DNA from: Hyphomicrobiales bacterium
GTDB taxonomy: Bacteria > Pseudomonadota > Alphaproteobacteria > Rhizobiales > Kaistiaceae
DNA: 21,704 nucleotides
Direction: 5' to 3'
Assembly: GCA_017305815.1 (NCBI GenBank)
Contig: JAFKJZ010000338.1
Span: 1-21,704, forward strand
Positions 11,200 to 18,921 of the stretch are shown here, one piece after another. Under the pieces are notes generated by a model. It worked only from the letters and a program-made list of their open reading frames with translations. It was not told the origin of the DNA and searched no databases. A program made the position numbers and the translations under genes. Within the stretch, counting starts at the first letter, position 1. Each line of letters begins with the position of its first letter.

Positions 11200-12270
11200 A
11201 TGAAGAAACTTCTCACCGCCGCGACGGCCGTCGTCGCGCTCGCCATCGGCATCGGCTCCGCCGGGGCTGCTGACAAGCTCAAGGCATGCTGGATGTATGT
11301 CGGCCCGCACAATGACGGCGGCTACAGCGAAGGCCACGACGTCGGCCGGCAGATGGTCGAAAAGGAACTCGGCGACAAGGTCGAGACCTCCTATGTCGAG
11401 AGCATTGCCGAAGGCCCTGACGCCGAGCGCGCGCTCGAGCGGCTGGCCCGTTCCGGCTGCCAGATCATCTTCTCGACCTCGTTCGGCTTCATGGACCCGA
11501 CCATCAAGGTTGCCGCGAAGTTCCCGAACGTGAAGTTCGAGCACGCCACCGGCTTCAAGACGGCGCCGAATGTCGGCACCTACAATGCGCGCTTCTATGA
11601 AGGCCGCTACATTGCCGGCCAGATCGCCGCCAAGCAGTCGAAGACGGGTGTCGCCGGCTATATCGTCTCGTTCCCGATCCCCGAAGTCGTGATGGGCATC
11701 AACTCCTTCATGCTCGGCGCGCAGTCGATCAATCCCGACTTCAAGCTGAAGATCGTCTGGGTCAATTCGTGGTTCGACCCCGCCAAGGAAGCTGACGCCG
11801 CCAAGGCGCTGTTCGACCAGGGCGCCGACATCATCGCCCAGCACACGGATTCGCCGGCTCCGCTGCAGATCGCCCAGGAGCGCGGCCTGCATGGCTTCGG
11901 CCAGGCGCACGACATGTACAAGTTCGCGCCCAAGGCGCAGTACACCGCGATCATCGACACCTGGGGCCCGTACTACGTGAAGCGCGTCAACGCGGTTCTC
12001 GACGGCACCTGGAAGTCCGAGCAGATCTGGGACGGTCTGAAGGACGGCATCCTGCACATGGCCGATTACACCAACCTGCCGGATGATGTCGTCGCCGCCG
12101 CCAAGAAGACGCAGGCCGAGATCGAGGCCGGCACGCTGCATCCGTTCAAGGGCCCGATCTTCAAGCAGGACGGCACCGAGGCGATCGGCGAGGGCAAGAA
12201 CCTCGACGACGGCACGCTGCTGAGCATGAATTGGTACGTCAAGGGCATCGACGACAAGCTGCCGCAGTAA
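11200..12270 (+). CDS. BMP-family periplasmic substrate-binding protein (predicted purine/nucleoside)
   Basis: A 356-residue periplasmic binding protein of the Bmp/PnrA-like family that delivers substrate to the two permeases. The start ATG 11200 is set by the signal peptide (MKKLLTAATAVVALAIGIGS, cleavage probably after AGA at 25-27) and by AGAGGGG about 10 bases upstream. An in-frame extension back to 9985 lies antisense-like through the permeases and is not coding. There is no lipobox Cys, so the mature protein is soluble. Family motifs include YVGPHNDGGYSEGHDVG, FGFMDPTIKVAAKFPNVKFE and YYVKRVNAVLDGTW. Related proteins bind nucleosides, bases or lipoprotein-associated ligands. The location between xdhC and puuD suggests a purine, which is inference. 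Confidence 0.92.
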   Translation: MKKLLTAATAVVALAIGIGSAGAADKLKACWMYVGPHNDGGYSEGHDVGRQMVEKELGDKVETSYVESIAEGPDAERALERLARSGCQIIFSTSFGFMDPTIKVAAKFPNVKFEHATGFKTAPNVGTYNARFYEGRYIAGQIAAKQSKTGVAGYIVSFPIPEVVMGINSFMLGAQSINPDFKLKIVWVNSWFDPAKEADAAKALFDQGADIIAQHTDSPAPLQIAQERGLHGFGQAHDMYKFAPKAQYTAIIDTWGPYYVKRVNAVLDGTWKSEQIWDGLKDGILHMADYTNLPDDVVAAAKKTQAEIEAGTLHPFKGPIFKQDGTEAIGEGKNLDDGTLLSMNWYVKGIDDKLPQ

Positions 12271-12281
12271 CGGCACGCCCC

Positions 12282-12317
12282 ATCTCCCGGACCGGCCTCG
12301 CGCCGCGTCCGGGAGAT
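12282..12317 (+). terminator. strong hairpin after the transporter operon
   Basis: ATCTCCCGGAC (12282-12292) pairs perfectly with GTCCGGGAGAT (12307-12317), with an inner CGGC/GCCG stem in the loop. It lies 12 bases after the binding-protein stop. No T-run follows, so it may act as an mRNA 3' stabiliser or weak attenuator rather than a classic intrinsic terminator. Confidence 0.55.
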
Positions 12318-12342
12318 CCTCCCCGGATCCAGGGATCCCGCG

Positions 12343-12367
12343 CCCCGGCTGCCTAGCCGCAGCGGGG
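12343..12367 (+). terminator. second hairpin in the gap before puuD
   Basis: CCCC-G-GCTGC (12343-12352) pairs with GCAGC-GGGG (12359-12367) around a CTAGCC loop with one bulged G. It lies 25 bases after the first hairpin and about 90 bases before puuD. No T-run follows. The two stems together may reduce read-through from transporter to puuD. Confidence 0.35.
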
Positions 12368-12454
12368 AGCGCCTCGAAACAACTCCGCTTTCTCGGAACC
12401 GGTAGGTGCGCGCCCACACGCAACCGGCACCCCAACGAGACTGATCACCGCCAG

Positions 12455-13636
12455 ATGTCCGCATTCGTCGTCGATTGGCTGAACCTCCTGATCCGCTGGG
12501 CCCACATGATCGTGGGCATTGGCTGGATCGGCGCCTCTTTCTATTTCATCGCGCTCGACCTCTCGCTGAAGAAGCGCGAGCATATGAAGGAGGGCGTCTA
12601 TGGCACCGCCTGGGAGGTGCATGGCGGCGGGTTCTATCATGTCGAGAAATACCTGGTGGCGCCGCCGGCGCTGCCCTCCGACCTGATCTGGTACAAGTGG
12701 GAAGCCTACCTAACCTGGGTCACCGGCTTTCTGCTCCTGACCGTCCAGTATTACTGGAACGCCAACACCTATCTGATCGACAAGTCGATCCTGCCGATGC
12801 TCCCGTCGCAGGCGATCGTCATCTCGTTGCTGTCGCTTGCCGGCGGCTGGGTGATCTACGACCAGCTCTGCAAGTCGATCATCGGCCGCAGCACACCGCT
12901 TCTCGCGGTCTGCCTGTTCGTGCTGATCGTCGGCGCCGCCTACATGTTCACCCATGTCTATTCCGGTCGCGGCGCGCTGATCCATGTCGGCGCCTTCATC
13001 GGCACGATCATGGCGGTGAACGTCTTCGGCGTGATCATCCCGAACCAGAAGAAGATCGTCGCCTCGCTCCTGAAGCACGAGAAGCCGGATCCGCGCCTCG
13101 GCGCCATCGGCAAGCAGCGCTCGGTGCACAACAACTACCTGACGCTGCCCGTGCTGCTGATGATGGTGTCGAACCATTATCCCATGCTCTCCAGCCATCC
13201 GCAGAGCTGGATCCTCGTCGCCTTCGTGCTGCTGCTCGGCGGCTCGATCCGTCATTTCCTCAACCGGCACGAGGCGCATGATCCGTTCAAGAAGTTCGCC
13301 TGGACGATCCCGGCGGCGGCCGTCGCCTTCGGCGTCCTCTTGGTGATGACGGCGCCGCGGCCGACTGAGATCGATCCCAGCCTGATGGTTTCGGATGCCG
13401 ATGTGCTGACGCTCACGGCACAGCATTGCGCCATGTGCCATTCGGCCAAGCCGACGCATGACGGCTTCGACGCGCCGCCCAAGGGCGTCATCCTGACCTC
13501 GACCGACCAGTTGAAGGCGCACAAGGAACAGATCCTGGCGCAGGCCGTGAACGGCACCGCCATGCCGCTCGGCAACGAGCGCGGCATGACCGAGGAAGAC
13601 CGCAAGAGGCTTGGCGCGTGGCTGCAAAGCCATTAG
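12455..13636 (+). CDS. puuD: membrane urate hydroxylase with C-terminal cytochrome c domain
   Basis: PuuD oxidises urate to 5-hydroxyisourate and passes electrons to the respiratory chain through its haem domain, instead of making peroxide like cofactor-free uricase. The 393-residue protein has about eight hydrophobic spans between 10 and 300, with the family motifs HMIVGIGWIGASFYFIALD, HGGGFYHVEKYLVAP and IIPNQKK. The C-terminal cytochrome domain has CAMCH at 325-329 (covalent haem) and Met370 in TAMPLGN as probable axial ligand. Length is normal. The ATG at 12455 has only a weak ribosome-binding site. It is separated from the transporter by about 180 bases with two hairpins and may have its own promoter, though I could not pick convincing boxes. 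Its product feeds UraH, encoded at the head of the locus. Confidence 0.94.
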   Translation: MSAFVVDWLNLLIRWAHMIVGIGWIGASFYFIALDLSLKKREHMKEGVYGTAWEVHGGGFYHVEKYLVAPPALPSDLIWYKWEAYLTWVTGFLLLTVQYYWNANTYLIDKSILPMLPSQAIVISLLSLAGGWVIYDQLCKSIIGRSTPLLAVCLFVLIVGAAYMFTHVYSGRGALIHVGAFIGTIMAVNVFGVIIPNQKKIVASLLKHEKPDPRLGAIGKQRSVHNNYLTLPVLLMMVSNHYPMLSSHPQSWILVAFVLLLGGSIRHFLNRHEAHDPFKKFAWTIPAAAVAFGVLLVMTAPRPTEIDPSLMVSDADVLTLTAQHCAMCHSAKPTHDGFDAPPKGVILTSTDQLKAHKEQILAQAVNGTAMPLGNERGMTEEDRKRLGAWLQSH

Positions 13637-13650
13637 AGGGTTTGGCTTGG

Positions 13651-13669
13651 TCGCGTTTTTCTGACGCGA
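13651..13669 (+). terminator. weak hairpin between puuD and uraD
   Basis: TCGCG (13651-13655) and CGCGA (13665-13669) flank a T-rich 9-base loop, 15 bases after the puuD stop. The stem is short and the T-run is inside the loop, so a terminator role is doubtful. Nothing else is seen in the 98-base gap except the GGGATGA ribosome-binding region before 13735. Confidence 0.2.
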
Positions 13670-13734
13670 ACCCCGCCACACTTCGCTCGAAAGCGCACCG
13701 GCCCATCCGGCGCGTTTCCTGAAACCGGGATGAA

Positions 13735-14256
13735 ATGTCGACCCAACCGCTGACGCTCGCCGCGGTAAACCGCATGGATGAAGACGCCTTCGTGGCGAGT
13801 TTCGGCGATATCGCCGAACACTCGCCATGGGTGGCGAAGGTGGCGGAGAGGGCGCGGCCCTATCCCGACCGGACCGCGATGGTAGCCGCCTTCGTCGAGG
13901 CGGTGGCGGAGGCGGAGCAGGAAGCCCAGCTGGCGCTTCTGCGCGAGCATCCCGATCTCGCCGGTCGCGCCGCGATCGCCGGCGAACTGGCGCCGGAATC
14001 CCGCAACGAGCAGACCGGCGCCGGCCTCGACCGGATGACGGCGGACGAATACGACCGCTTCTCCCGCCTGAACGCCACCTACCGCGACCGCTACGGCATT
14101 CCCTTCATCCTCGCCGTCAAGGGCGCCACCAAGGACCAGGTGCTCGCCGCCTTCGAGGCCCGCCTCGACAATCCCGCCGACATCGAATTCGCGACCGCCT
14201 TGACGCAGGTCCAGCGGATCATCCGTTTCCGCCTCGAGGACCGTGTTTCAGCATGA
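13735..14256 (+). CDS. uraD: OHCU decarboxylase
   Basis: This 173-residue enzyme decarboxylates 2-oxo-4-hydroxy-4-carboxy-5-ureidoimidazoline to S-allantoin, the step after UraH. Family signatures are EHSPWV (28-33), the catalytic His72 in REHPDLAG (70-77), EQTGAGLD (92-99) and YGIPFILAVKG (120-130). Length and motif order are standard. The ATG at 13735 follows GGGATGAA. Its stop overlaps the start of the allantoate amidohydrolase gene as ATGA. Its presence with uraH and puuD makes a complete urate-to-allantoin module. Confidence 0.95.
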   Translation: MSTQPLTLAAVNRMDEDAFVASFGDIAEHSPWVAKVAERARPYPDRTAMVAAFVEAVAEAEQEAQLALLREHPDLAGRAAIAGELAPESRNEQTGAGLDRMTADEYDRFSRLNATYRDRYGIPFILAVKGATKDQVLAAFEARLDNPADIEFATALTQVQRIIRFRLEDRVSA

Positions 14257-15527
14257 CCGACAAAGCCGCCATCCGCGCGACCGGCAAACGCGCGCAGCAG
14301 ATGATCGACGCGCTCGCCGCGATCTCCGCCAGCCCCGACAATCTGACCCGGCTCTACCTGACGCCCGAGCACAAGCGCGCCGCCGAACTGGTCGAAGGCT
14401 GGATGCGCGAGGCGGGTCTCTCCGCCCGCATGGACGCTTCCGGCACGGTGCGCGGCTCGCTGCCGCCCGGCCGGTCAGGACGCAGCGGCAACAAGTCCCT
14501 GCTGATCGGCTCGCATATCGACACGGTGATCGATGCCGGCCGCTATGACGGCAATTTCGGCGTCGTGGCCGGCCTGCTCGCCGTCGAGGCGCTGAAGGCG
14601 CGCGGCATCGCGCTGCCGTTCGGGCTCGAAATCCTCGCGTTCGGCGACGAGGAGGGCGTCCGTTTCCCGATCACGCTCACCTCCTCGGCGATCGCGGCCG
14701 GCGTCTTCGAGACGGCGACGCTGGACCAGACCGATCGCGCCGGCGTCACGATGCGCGACGCCCTGACCGCGTTCGGCGGCAATCCAGACGGCCTCGCGGC
14801 CGAGGCCTATCCGGCTGATTCCGTGCTCGGCTACCTGGAGGTTCATATCGAGCAGGGGCCCGTGCTGGAACGCACCAATGCCTCGCTCGGCGTCGTCACC
14901 GCCATTGCCAGCCAGAGCCGTCACCATATCCGCATCCGCGGCGAGGCCGGCCATGCCGGCACCGTGCCGATGCCGATGCGGCGCGATGCGCTGGCGGCGG
15001 CGGCGGAACTGATCGTCGGCATCGAGGCCATTGCCCGCAAGGATCGCAGGAACGCGCTCGTCGCGACGGTCGGCCAGATGGACGTGCTGCCCGGTGCCTC
15101 CAACGTCATTCCGGCCGAGGTGCGCCTGACGCTCGACGTCCGCGCCGCGACCGACGACGCGCGCCGCGACGCGGTTTCGGCGATGCTGTCGCTGGCGCGC
15201 AAGATCGAGGCCGTGCGCCAGGTCTCGCTGAGCTTCGATACCTACCTGGAAAAGCCGTTCGCGCCCTGCGGCCCGCGGCTGACCGCGGCGATCGAGGCGG
15301 CGACCTCGGAGGTCATGGGCAAGCCGGCGCAGCGGCTTCTTTCCGGCGCCGGCCATGACGGTCTTTCGATGGCGCATCTTTGTGAATACGGCATGATCTT
15401 CGTGCGCTGCCGGGGCGGCATCAGCCACAACCCGGCCGAGTTCGTCACCGAGGACGACATGGGCGCCGCGGTCGAGGCCTTGGTCGAGACCATTCTCGAA
15501 CTGGCCCGACAGGAAGAGGCGACATGA
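14253..15527 (+). CDS. allantoate amidohydrolase-like M20 enzyme (Zn/Mn-dependent amidase)
   Basis: A 424-residue M20 hydrolase of the hydantoinase/carbamoylase branch that includes allantoate amidohydrolase AllC, N-carbamoyl-amino-acid hydrolase and ureidoglycolate hydrolases. Metal ligands fit the family: His88 in GSHIDTV, Asp99 in GRYDGNFG, Glu133/Glu134 in GDEEGVRFP, His198 in VHIEQGP and His392 in GGISHNP. The dimerisation-domain motif GHAGTVPM lies at 233-240. A long open frame upstream overlaps uraD out of frame; I chose ATG 14253 because it forms an ATGA junction with uraD and gives the usual length. Position after UraD supports allantoate as substrate, but the branch has several substrates and allantoinase is not found here, so assignment is probable rather than sure. 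Confidence 0.88.
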   Translation: MTDKAAIRATGKRAQQMIDALAAISASPDNLTRLYLTPEHKRAAELVEGWMREAGLSARMDASGTVRGSLPPGRSGRSGNKSLLIGSHIDTVIDAGRYDGNFGVVAGLLAVEALKARGIALPFGLEILAFGDEEGVRFPITLTSSAIAAGVFETATLDQTDRAGVTMRDALTAFGGNPDGLAAEAYPADSVLGYLEVHIEQGPVLERTNASLGVVTAIASQSRHHIRIRGEAGHAGTVPMPMRRDALAAAAELIVGIEAIARKDRRNALVATVGQMDVLPGASNVIPAEVRLTLDVRAATDDARRDAVSAMLSLARKIEAVRQVSLSFDTYLEKPFAPCGPRLTAAIEAATSEVMGKPAQRLLSGAGHDGLSMAHLCEYGMIFVRCRGGISHNPAEFVTEDDMGAAVEALVETILELARQEEAT

Positions 15528-16741
15528 TCCGCGACGCCGTCGCCGCCAATTGGGAGCGTGAGGTCGCCTTCCTGAAGGCGTTGATCCAGATACCGAGCGA
15601 CAATCCGCCCGGCAACTGCGCCCCGCATGCGGAAGCGACCGCCATAGCGCTGGAAAGGCTCGGCTTCACGGTGGAGCAGCATCCCGTGCCGGAGCCGTTC
15701 GTCCGCCAGCACGGCATGAAGAGCGTCACCAACCTAATCGTCCGCAAGACCTTCGGCACCGGCGAGGGGCCTGTCATCGCGCTCAATGCGCATGGCGACG
15801 TCGTGCCGCCCGGTAATGGCTGGACGACGGATCCCTATGGCGCGGAGGAGCGCAATGGCGCCGTGTACGGGCGCGGCGCGGCCGTCTCGAAATCCGACTT
15901 CGCCACCTATGCGTTCGCGTTGCTGGCGCTGGATCGGTCGTTCAAGCGGCTCAACGGCGGCGTCGAGCTGCATCTGACCTATGACGAGGAGACAGGCGGC
16001 TTCGTCGGGCCGCAATGGCTGCTGGCGCACGGCCTGTCGAAGGCGACATACGCGATTTCCGCCGGCTTCTCCTACGCGATCACCACGGCGCATAATGGCG
16101 CGCTGCATCTTGAAGTCGTCGTGCGCGGCAGGCAGGCCCATGCCGCGATGCCTTCCTCGGGCGTCGACGCGCTCGAAGCGGCAACGCCGATCCTCGCCGC
16201 CATCTATGCCGAACGCCGTCGCCTGCTGGAACGGGTCTCGACCGAGCGCGGCATCGGTTCGCCGCAGATCACCGTCGGGCTGATCTCGGGCGGCATCAAT
16301 ACGAACGTCGTGCCGGACCGGATCGCCTTCCGCATCGACCGTCGCCTGATCCCGGAGGAACAGGGCGAAGCCGTCGAGGCCGAGCTGATCCAACTGATCG
16401 AGGCGGCCACGCCCGACATGGAAGGCGTCGAGGTCGAGTGTCGCCGGATCATGCTGGCGGAACCGCTGCGGCCGCTGCCGGGCGTCGAGCGGTTGGTCGA
16501 GGCTGTGCAGGGGCCGGCCAGGACCGTGCTGGGGCTGGAGATCGAGGCCACCGGCGTGCCGCTCTATACCGACGCACGCCACTATTCGGCGGCCGGCATC
16601 CCGACCATCCTCTATGGCGCCGGGCCGCGCTCCATCCTGGAGGCGAGGGCGCATTCGACCGACGAGCACCTTCAGCTGTCGGACCTGCGCGCCGCGACCG
16701 AGATCGTCGCGCTGGCGCTGGAGGACCTGCTCTCCGCCTGA
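15524..16741 (+). CDS. M20-family metallohydrolase, ArgE/DapE-like, substrate unknown
   Basis: A 405-residue co-catalytic metallohydrolase of the ArgE/DapE/carboxypeptidase type. Visible ligands are His90 and catalytic-region Asp92 in NAHGDVVPPG, Asp125 in RGAAVSKSDFATY, and Glu155/Glu156 in TYDEETGG. The lid-domain motif GRQAHAAMPSSG follows, and near the C-terminus a HSTDEHLQL stretch supplies the last ligand region. It starts in an ATGA overlap with the allantoate amidohydrolase gene, so the two are translationally coupled. That placement suggests a later ureide step (ureidoglycine or ureidoglycolate hydrolysis) or N-acyl removal, but the sequence alone does not decide. Its 3' end overlaps the opposing methyltransferase gene by 70 bases. 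Confidence 0.85.
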   Translation: MIRDAVAANWEREVAFLKALIQIPSDNPPGNCAPHAEATAIALERLGFTVEQHPVPEPFVRQHGMKSVTNLIVRKTFGTGEGPVIALNAHGDVVPPGNGWTTDPYGAEERNGAVYGRGAAVSKSDFATYAFALLALDRSFKRLNGGVELHLTYDEETGGFVGPQWLLAHGLSKATYAISAGFSYAITTAHNGALHLEVVVRGRQAHAAMPSSGVDALEAATPILAAIYAERRRLLERVSTERGIGSPQITVGLISGGINTNVVPDRIAFRIDRRLIPEEQGEAVEAELIQLIEAATPDMEGVEVECRRIMLAEPLRPLPGVERLVEAVQGPARTVLGLEIEATGVPLYTDARHYSAAGIPTILYGAGPRSILEARAHSTDEHLQLSDLRAATEIVALALEDLLSA

Positions 16742-17247
16742 TCCGGCATGTGCCGCCGCGCCGCCAGCGCCCGGCCCTCGACCTGGATGCGGACGGCGAG
16801 CAACAGCAGGTTGATGGCGCCAAAGACCAGAGCCACCACCGGCAGGTCGAGGATCAGTGCCAGCAGCGGCACTTCGAGCGCGACGATCAGGTAATTGGGG
16901 TGCCGCATGAACCTGTACGGCCCCTTGCGTTGCAGGGGCGCGTCGTCGAGCGTGATGATGCGGGTCGTCCAGTAGGGACCGAGGCTTGCCAGAACCCAGA
17001 TCCGCAGGGCCTGCAGCAGCGCGAACACGGCGATCAGGCCCCAGTTGACCGGCGGATCCGGCGAGGTCAGCAGGGTCAGCGCCAACAGCCAGCAGGCGTG
17101 CAGCGCCACGATCAGGGGATAGTGCTCCGCCCCGACCTCACGTCCGCCGAGCTCAAGCAGCCGGCGCGTGTTGCGGTTGGCGCGCGCCAGCTCGACGAGG
17201 CGCTGCAGCGCGACGGCAATGAGCAGCCAATAGGCCCATCCCAGCAT
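16672..17247 (-). CDS. isoprenylcysteine carboxyl methyltransferase-like membrane protein
   Basis: The 191-residue protein is a small membrane methyltransferase of the ICMT/PEMT type, with hydrophobic spans near 3-18, 45-60, 70-85 and 125-155. The SAM-binding signature GPYRFMRHPNYLIVALE (about 109-125) is clear. It lies 12 bases after the type III polyketide synthase stop, with AGGAAGG before its ATG, so the two form an operon. In Streptomyces srsAB and Bacillus bpsAB, an enzyme of this family methylates the alkylresorcinol or alkylpyrone made by the synthase. The same role is inferred here. The last 30 or so residues (Ser- and Arg-rich) lie antisense to the M20 gene and look unlike family C-termini, possibly a read-through extension. 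Confidence 0.85.
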   Translation of the reverse strand: MLGWAYWLLIAVALQRLVELARANRNTRRLLELGGREVGAEHYPLIVALHACWLLALTLLTSPDPPVNWGLIAVFALLQALRIWVLASLGPYWTTRIITLDDAPLQRKGPYRFMRHPNYLIVALEVPLLALILDLPVVALVFGAINLLLLAVRIQVEGRALAARRHMPDQAESRSSSASATISVAARRSDS

Positions 17248-17259
17248 CGTGGGTCCTTC

Positions 17260-18384
17260 CTATGCTTCGCCGGCTTCTCCGCCGAGCGTCACCATCTGGA
17301 ACGCCGCCGTGAAGCCAGGCCCCAGCGACGAAGCCAGCATATCGCCTCGCCGACCGGTCTTCAGCAGGTCTTCCAGCACGAACAGCACCGTGGGCGCCGA
17401 CATGTTGCCATAGGCCGCCAGCACGCGCCGTTCCGCGTCGAGGCCGAATTTCGGATAGTCGAACACCTTCTCCAGCTCGTCCATGACCTTGGCGCCGCCC
17501 GGATGGCAGCACGGCCGGTCGATATCGGCGCGCGTCAAGCCGTGGCGGGAGAGAAAGCCGTCGAGGGCCGCCGGATAGTGTTCGGCGATGATCTGCGGGA
17601 TGCTCTGCTGGAAGATCACGTCGAAGCCGTTCGCGTCGATGTTCCAGCCCATGACGTCGAGCGTGTTCGCCCAGGAATGCTCGCCGCCTATGCCGAGCGC
17701 CGGAGAGCCGGCGTCGCGCGGGTCGCTGCTGATGACCGCCGCCGCCGCGCCGTCGCCAAACAGCGCGCTGGCGACGAGGTTGCTCTTGGTCAGCCGATCA
17801 TAGCGGAAGGCGAGGCTGCTCAGCTCGACAACGATGAGCAGGCAGCGGAGCCCTGCCTGCGAGCGGGTCATCTGGGTCGCGCGGGTCAGCCCCAGTACGC
17901 CACCGGCGCAACCGAGCCCGAAGATCGGCAGCCGCATCACATCCGATCGGAAGGGGATCCTGTTCATCAGCCGCGCCTCGATGCTGGGCGTCGAGATGCC
18001 GGTCGAGGAGACGAAGACGATGACGTCTATATCCTGCGGTTGCAAGTGCGCCCGCTCGAGCGCCAGGCAGGCGGCGTCATGGGCGAGGGTGGTCGCATGC
18101 TGCTGGTAGAGCCGGGTCTTCTCCTCGAAATCGGCCGGCCCCAGGAACCACTCGACCGGCAGGCAGCTGTAGCGCGCCTCGATGGCGGCGTTATCGAACA
18201 CCTGCTCCAACTGGTCGAAGAAGGGCATGCGCGAGCCGAACACCTCGCGCGCCCGTTCCTTGGCCACGGATTGCGGGATCCGATGCGGGGGCACCACCGT
18301 CACCAGCGATCGCAGCGTCGCCGCCACCGTGGGACTGCCGGCATGCGCAGTCATGGCGGCGCTCGGAAACCGGATCAGGTTCAT
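17260..18384 (-). CDS. type III polyketide synthase (chalcone synthase-like)
   Basis: The 374-residue homodimeric synthase condenses an acyl-CoA starter with malonyl-CoA without an acyl carrier protein. The catalytic triad of the family is present: Cys159 in FGLGCAGG, His294 in CCHPGGAKV and Asn327 in AYGNMSAPTVLFVLE. The active-site scaffold FGDGAAA (209-215) is also clear, as is the C-terminal SLGPGFTAAF loop. GGAGAGACAGG precedes the ATG. Bacterial relatives make alkylresorcinols, alkylpyrones or phloroglucinols from fatty starters. The partner ICMT-like gene suggests a methylated alkylresorcinol or pyrone, which is inference. No flavin hydroxylase or further tailoring gene is adjacent. 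The 109 bases upstream show no convincing promoter. Confidence 0.95.
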   Translation of the reverse strand: MNLIRFPSAAMTAHAGSPTVAATLRSLVTVVPPHRIPQSVAKERAREVFGSRMPFFDQLEQVFDNAAIEARYSCLPVEWFLGPADFEEKTRLYQQHATTLAHDAACLALERAHLQPQDIDVIVFVSSTGISTPSIEARLMNRIPFRSDVMRLPIFGLGCAGGVLGLTRATQMTRSQAGLRCLLIVVELSSLAFRYDRLTKSNLVASALFGDGAAAAVISSDPRDAGSPALGIGGEHSWANTLDVMGWNIDANGFDVIFQQSIPQIIAEHYPAALDGFLSRHGLTRADIDRPCCHPGGAKVMDELEKVFDYPKFGLDAERRVLAAYGNMSAPTVLFVLEDLLKTGRRGDMLASSLGPGFTAAFQMVTLGGEAGEA

Positions 18385-18493
18385 GCCTGTCTCTCCAGGT
18401 CAGGGATTCGCATCCGGCACGCGCCGCGGTAGCCAACTCGGCGGCCGGTGTCGATCGGTATCGTGTCTGGACCGCACGGCCTGCAGACCGCGA

Positions 18494-18775
18494 CTACTGG
18501 TTCCAGTCGGTCATGGCCCGGCCGTAATTGTAGTTCGAAGCCCAGCTCGGCCCCCGTGGCCAGGCTTGCTGATCGGGCGGGCCGTGCGCGCTATAGGAAA
18601 GGCAGCGCTGGAACTGGGTGTCCCAGATCTGCTGGTTGCCGCATGGCGGCATGCGCGCATGAACCGTCCTACCATGACCGCAATAGCCGAAGGCCGGAGC
18701 CGTCGCGGCCAGGCTGAGCAGGGCGACACACGAGATCGCTAGAGGGGCACGGGCTGGTACCGAGTTCATCGGCAT
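18494..18775 (-). CDS. small secreted protein with C-x12-C motif, function unknown
   Basis: I do not recognise this gene. From ATG 18775 it encodes 93 residues: a signal peptide (hydrophobic LAISCVALLSLAATAPAFG, cleavage probably before YCGHG) and a short mature region with three Cys. The stretch from PPC to QRC contains C-GNQQIWDTQFQR-C, which matches the spacing and several residues of C-KRGMVYNMNLQR-C in the neighbouring TPR protein. The C-terminus is Trp/Tyr/Asn-rich. A second ATG two codons later is possible. GGAG lies just upstream of 18775. The longer open frame to 18991 is rejected because it has no signal peptide. It is probably periplasmic or exported. Confidence 0.6.
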   Translation of the reverse strand: MPMNSVPARAPLAISCVALLSLAATAPAFGYCGHGRTVHARMPPCGNQQIWDTQFQRCLSYSAHGPPDQQAWPRGPSWASNYNYGRAMTDWNQ

Positions 18776-18921
18776 GTCTCCGTCGGCGTGGTGCCGACGG
18801 GAGGCTAGTCCTTGCCGACGCACTATTCGATATCCGCGACGCGCCCCTCGGGTCACGAAGTGGTGACGCGCGAACCGGCGGCATCCGAGACGGCGCCGCC
18901 GGTTTCTGTGCCGGATCCCGC

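Noticed and set aside
12418..12455. a third TTGATCAA-type operator before puuD
   Set aside because: Only ACTGATCACC is present, which shares TGATCA but not the full palindrome. A six-base match is too common.
16438..18432. 664-residue open frame on +
   Set aside because: It spans the end of the M20 gene and runs antisense to the methyltransferase and synthase, both with intact catalytic motifs. It has no recognisable domain.
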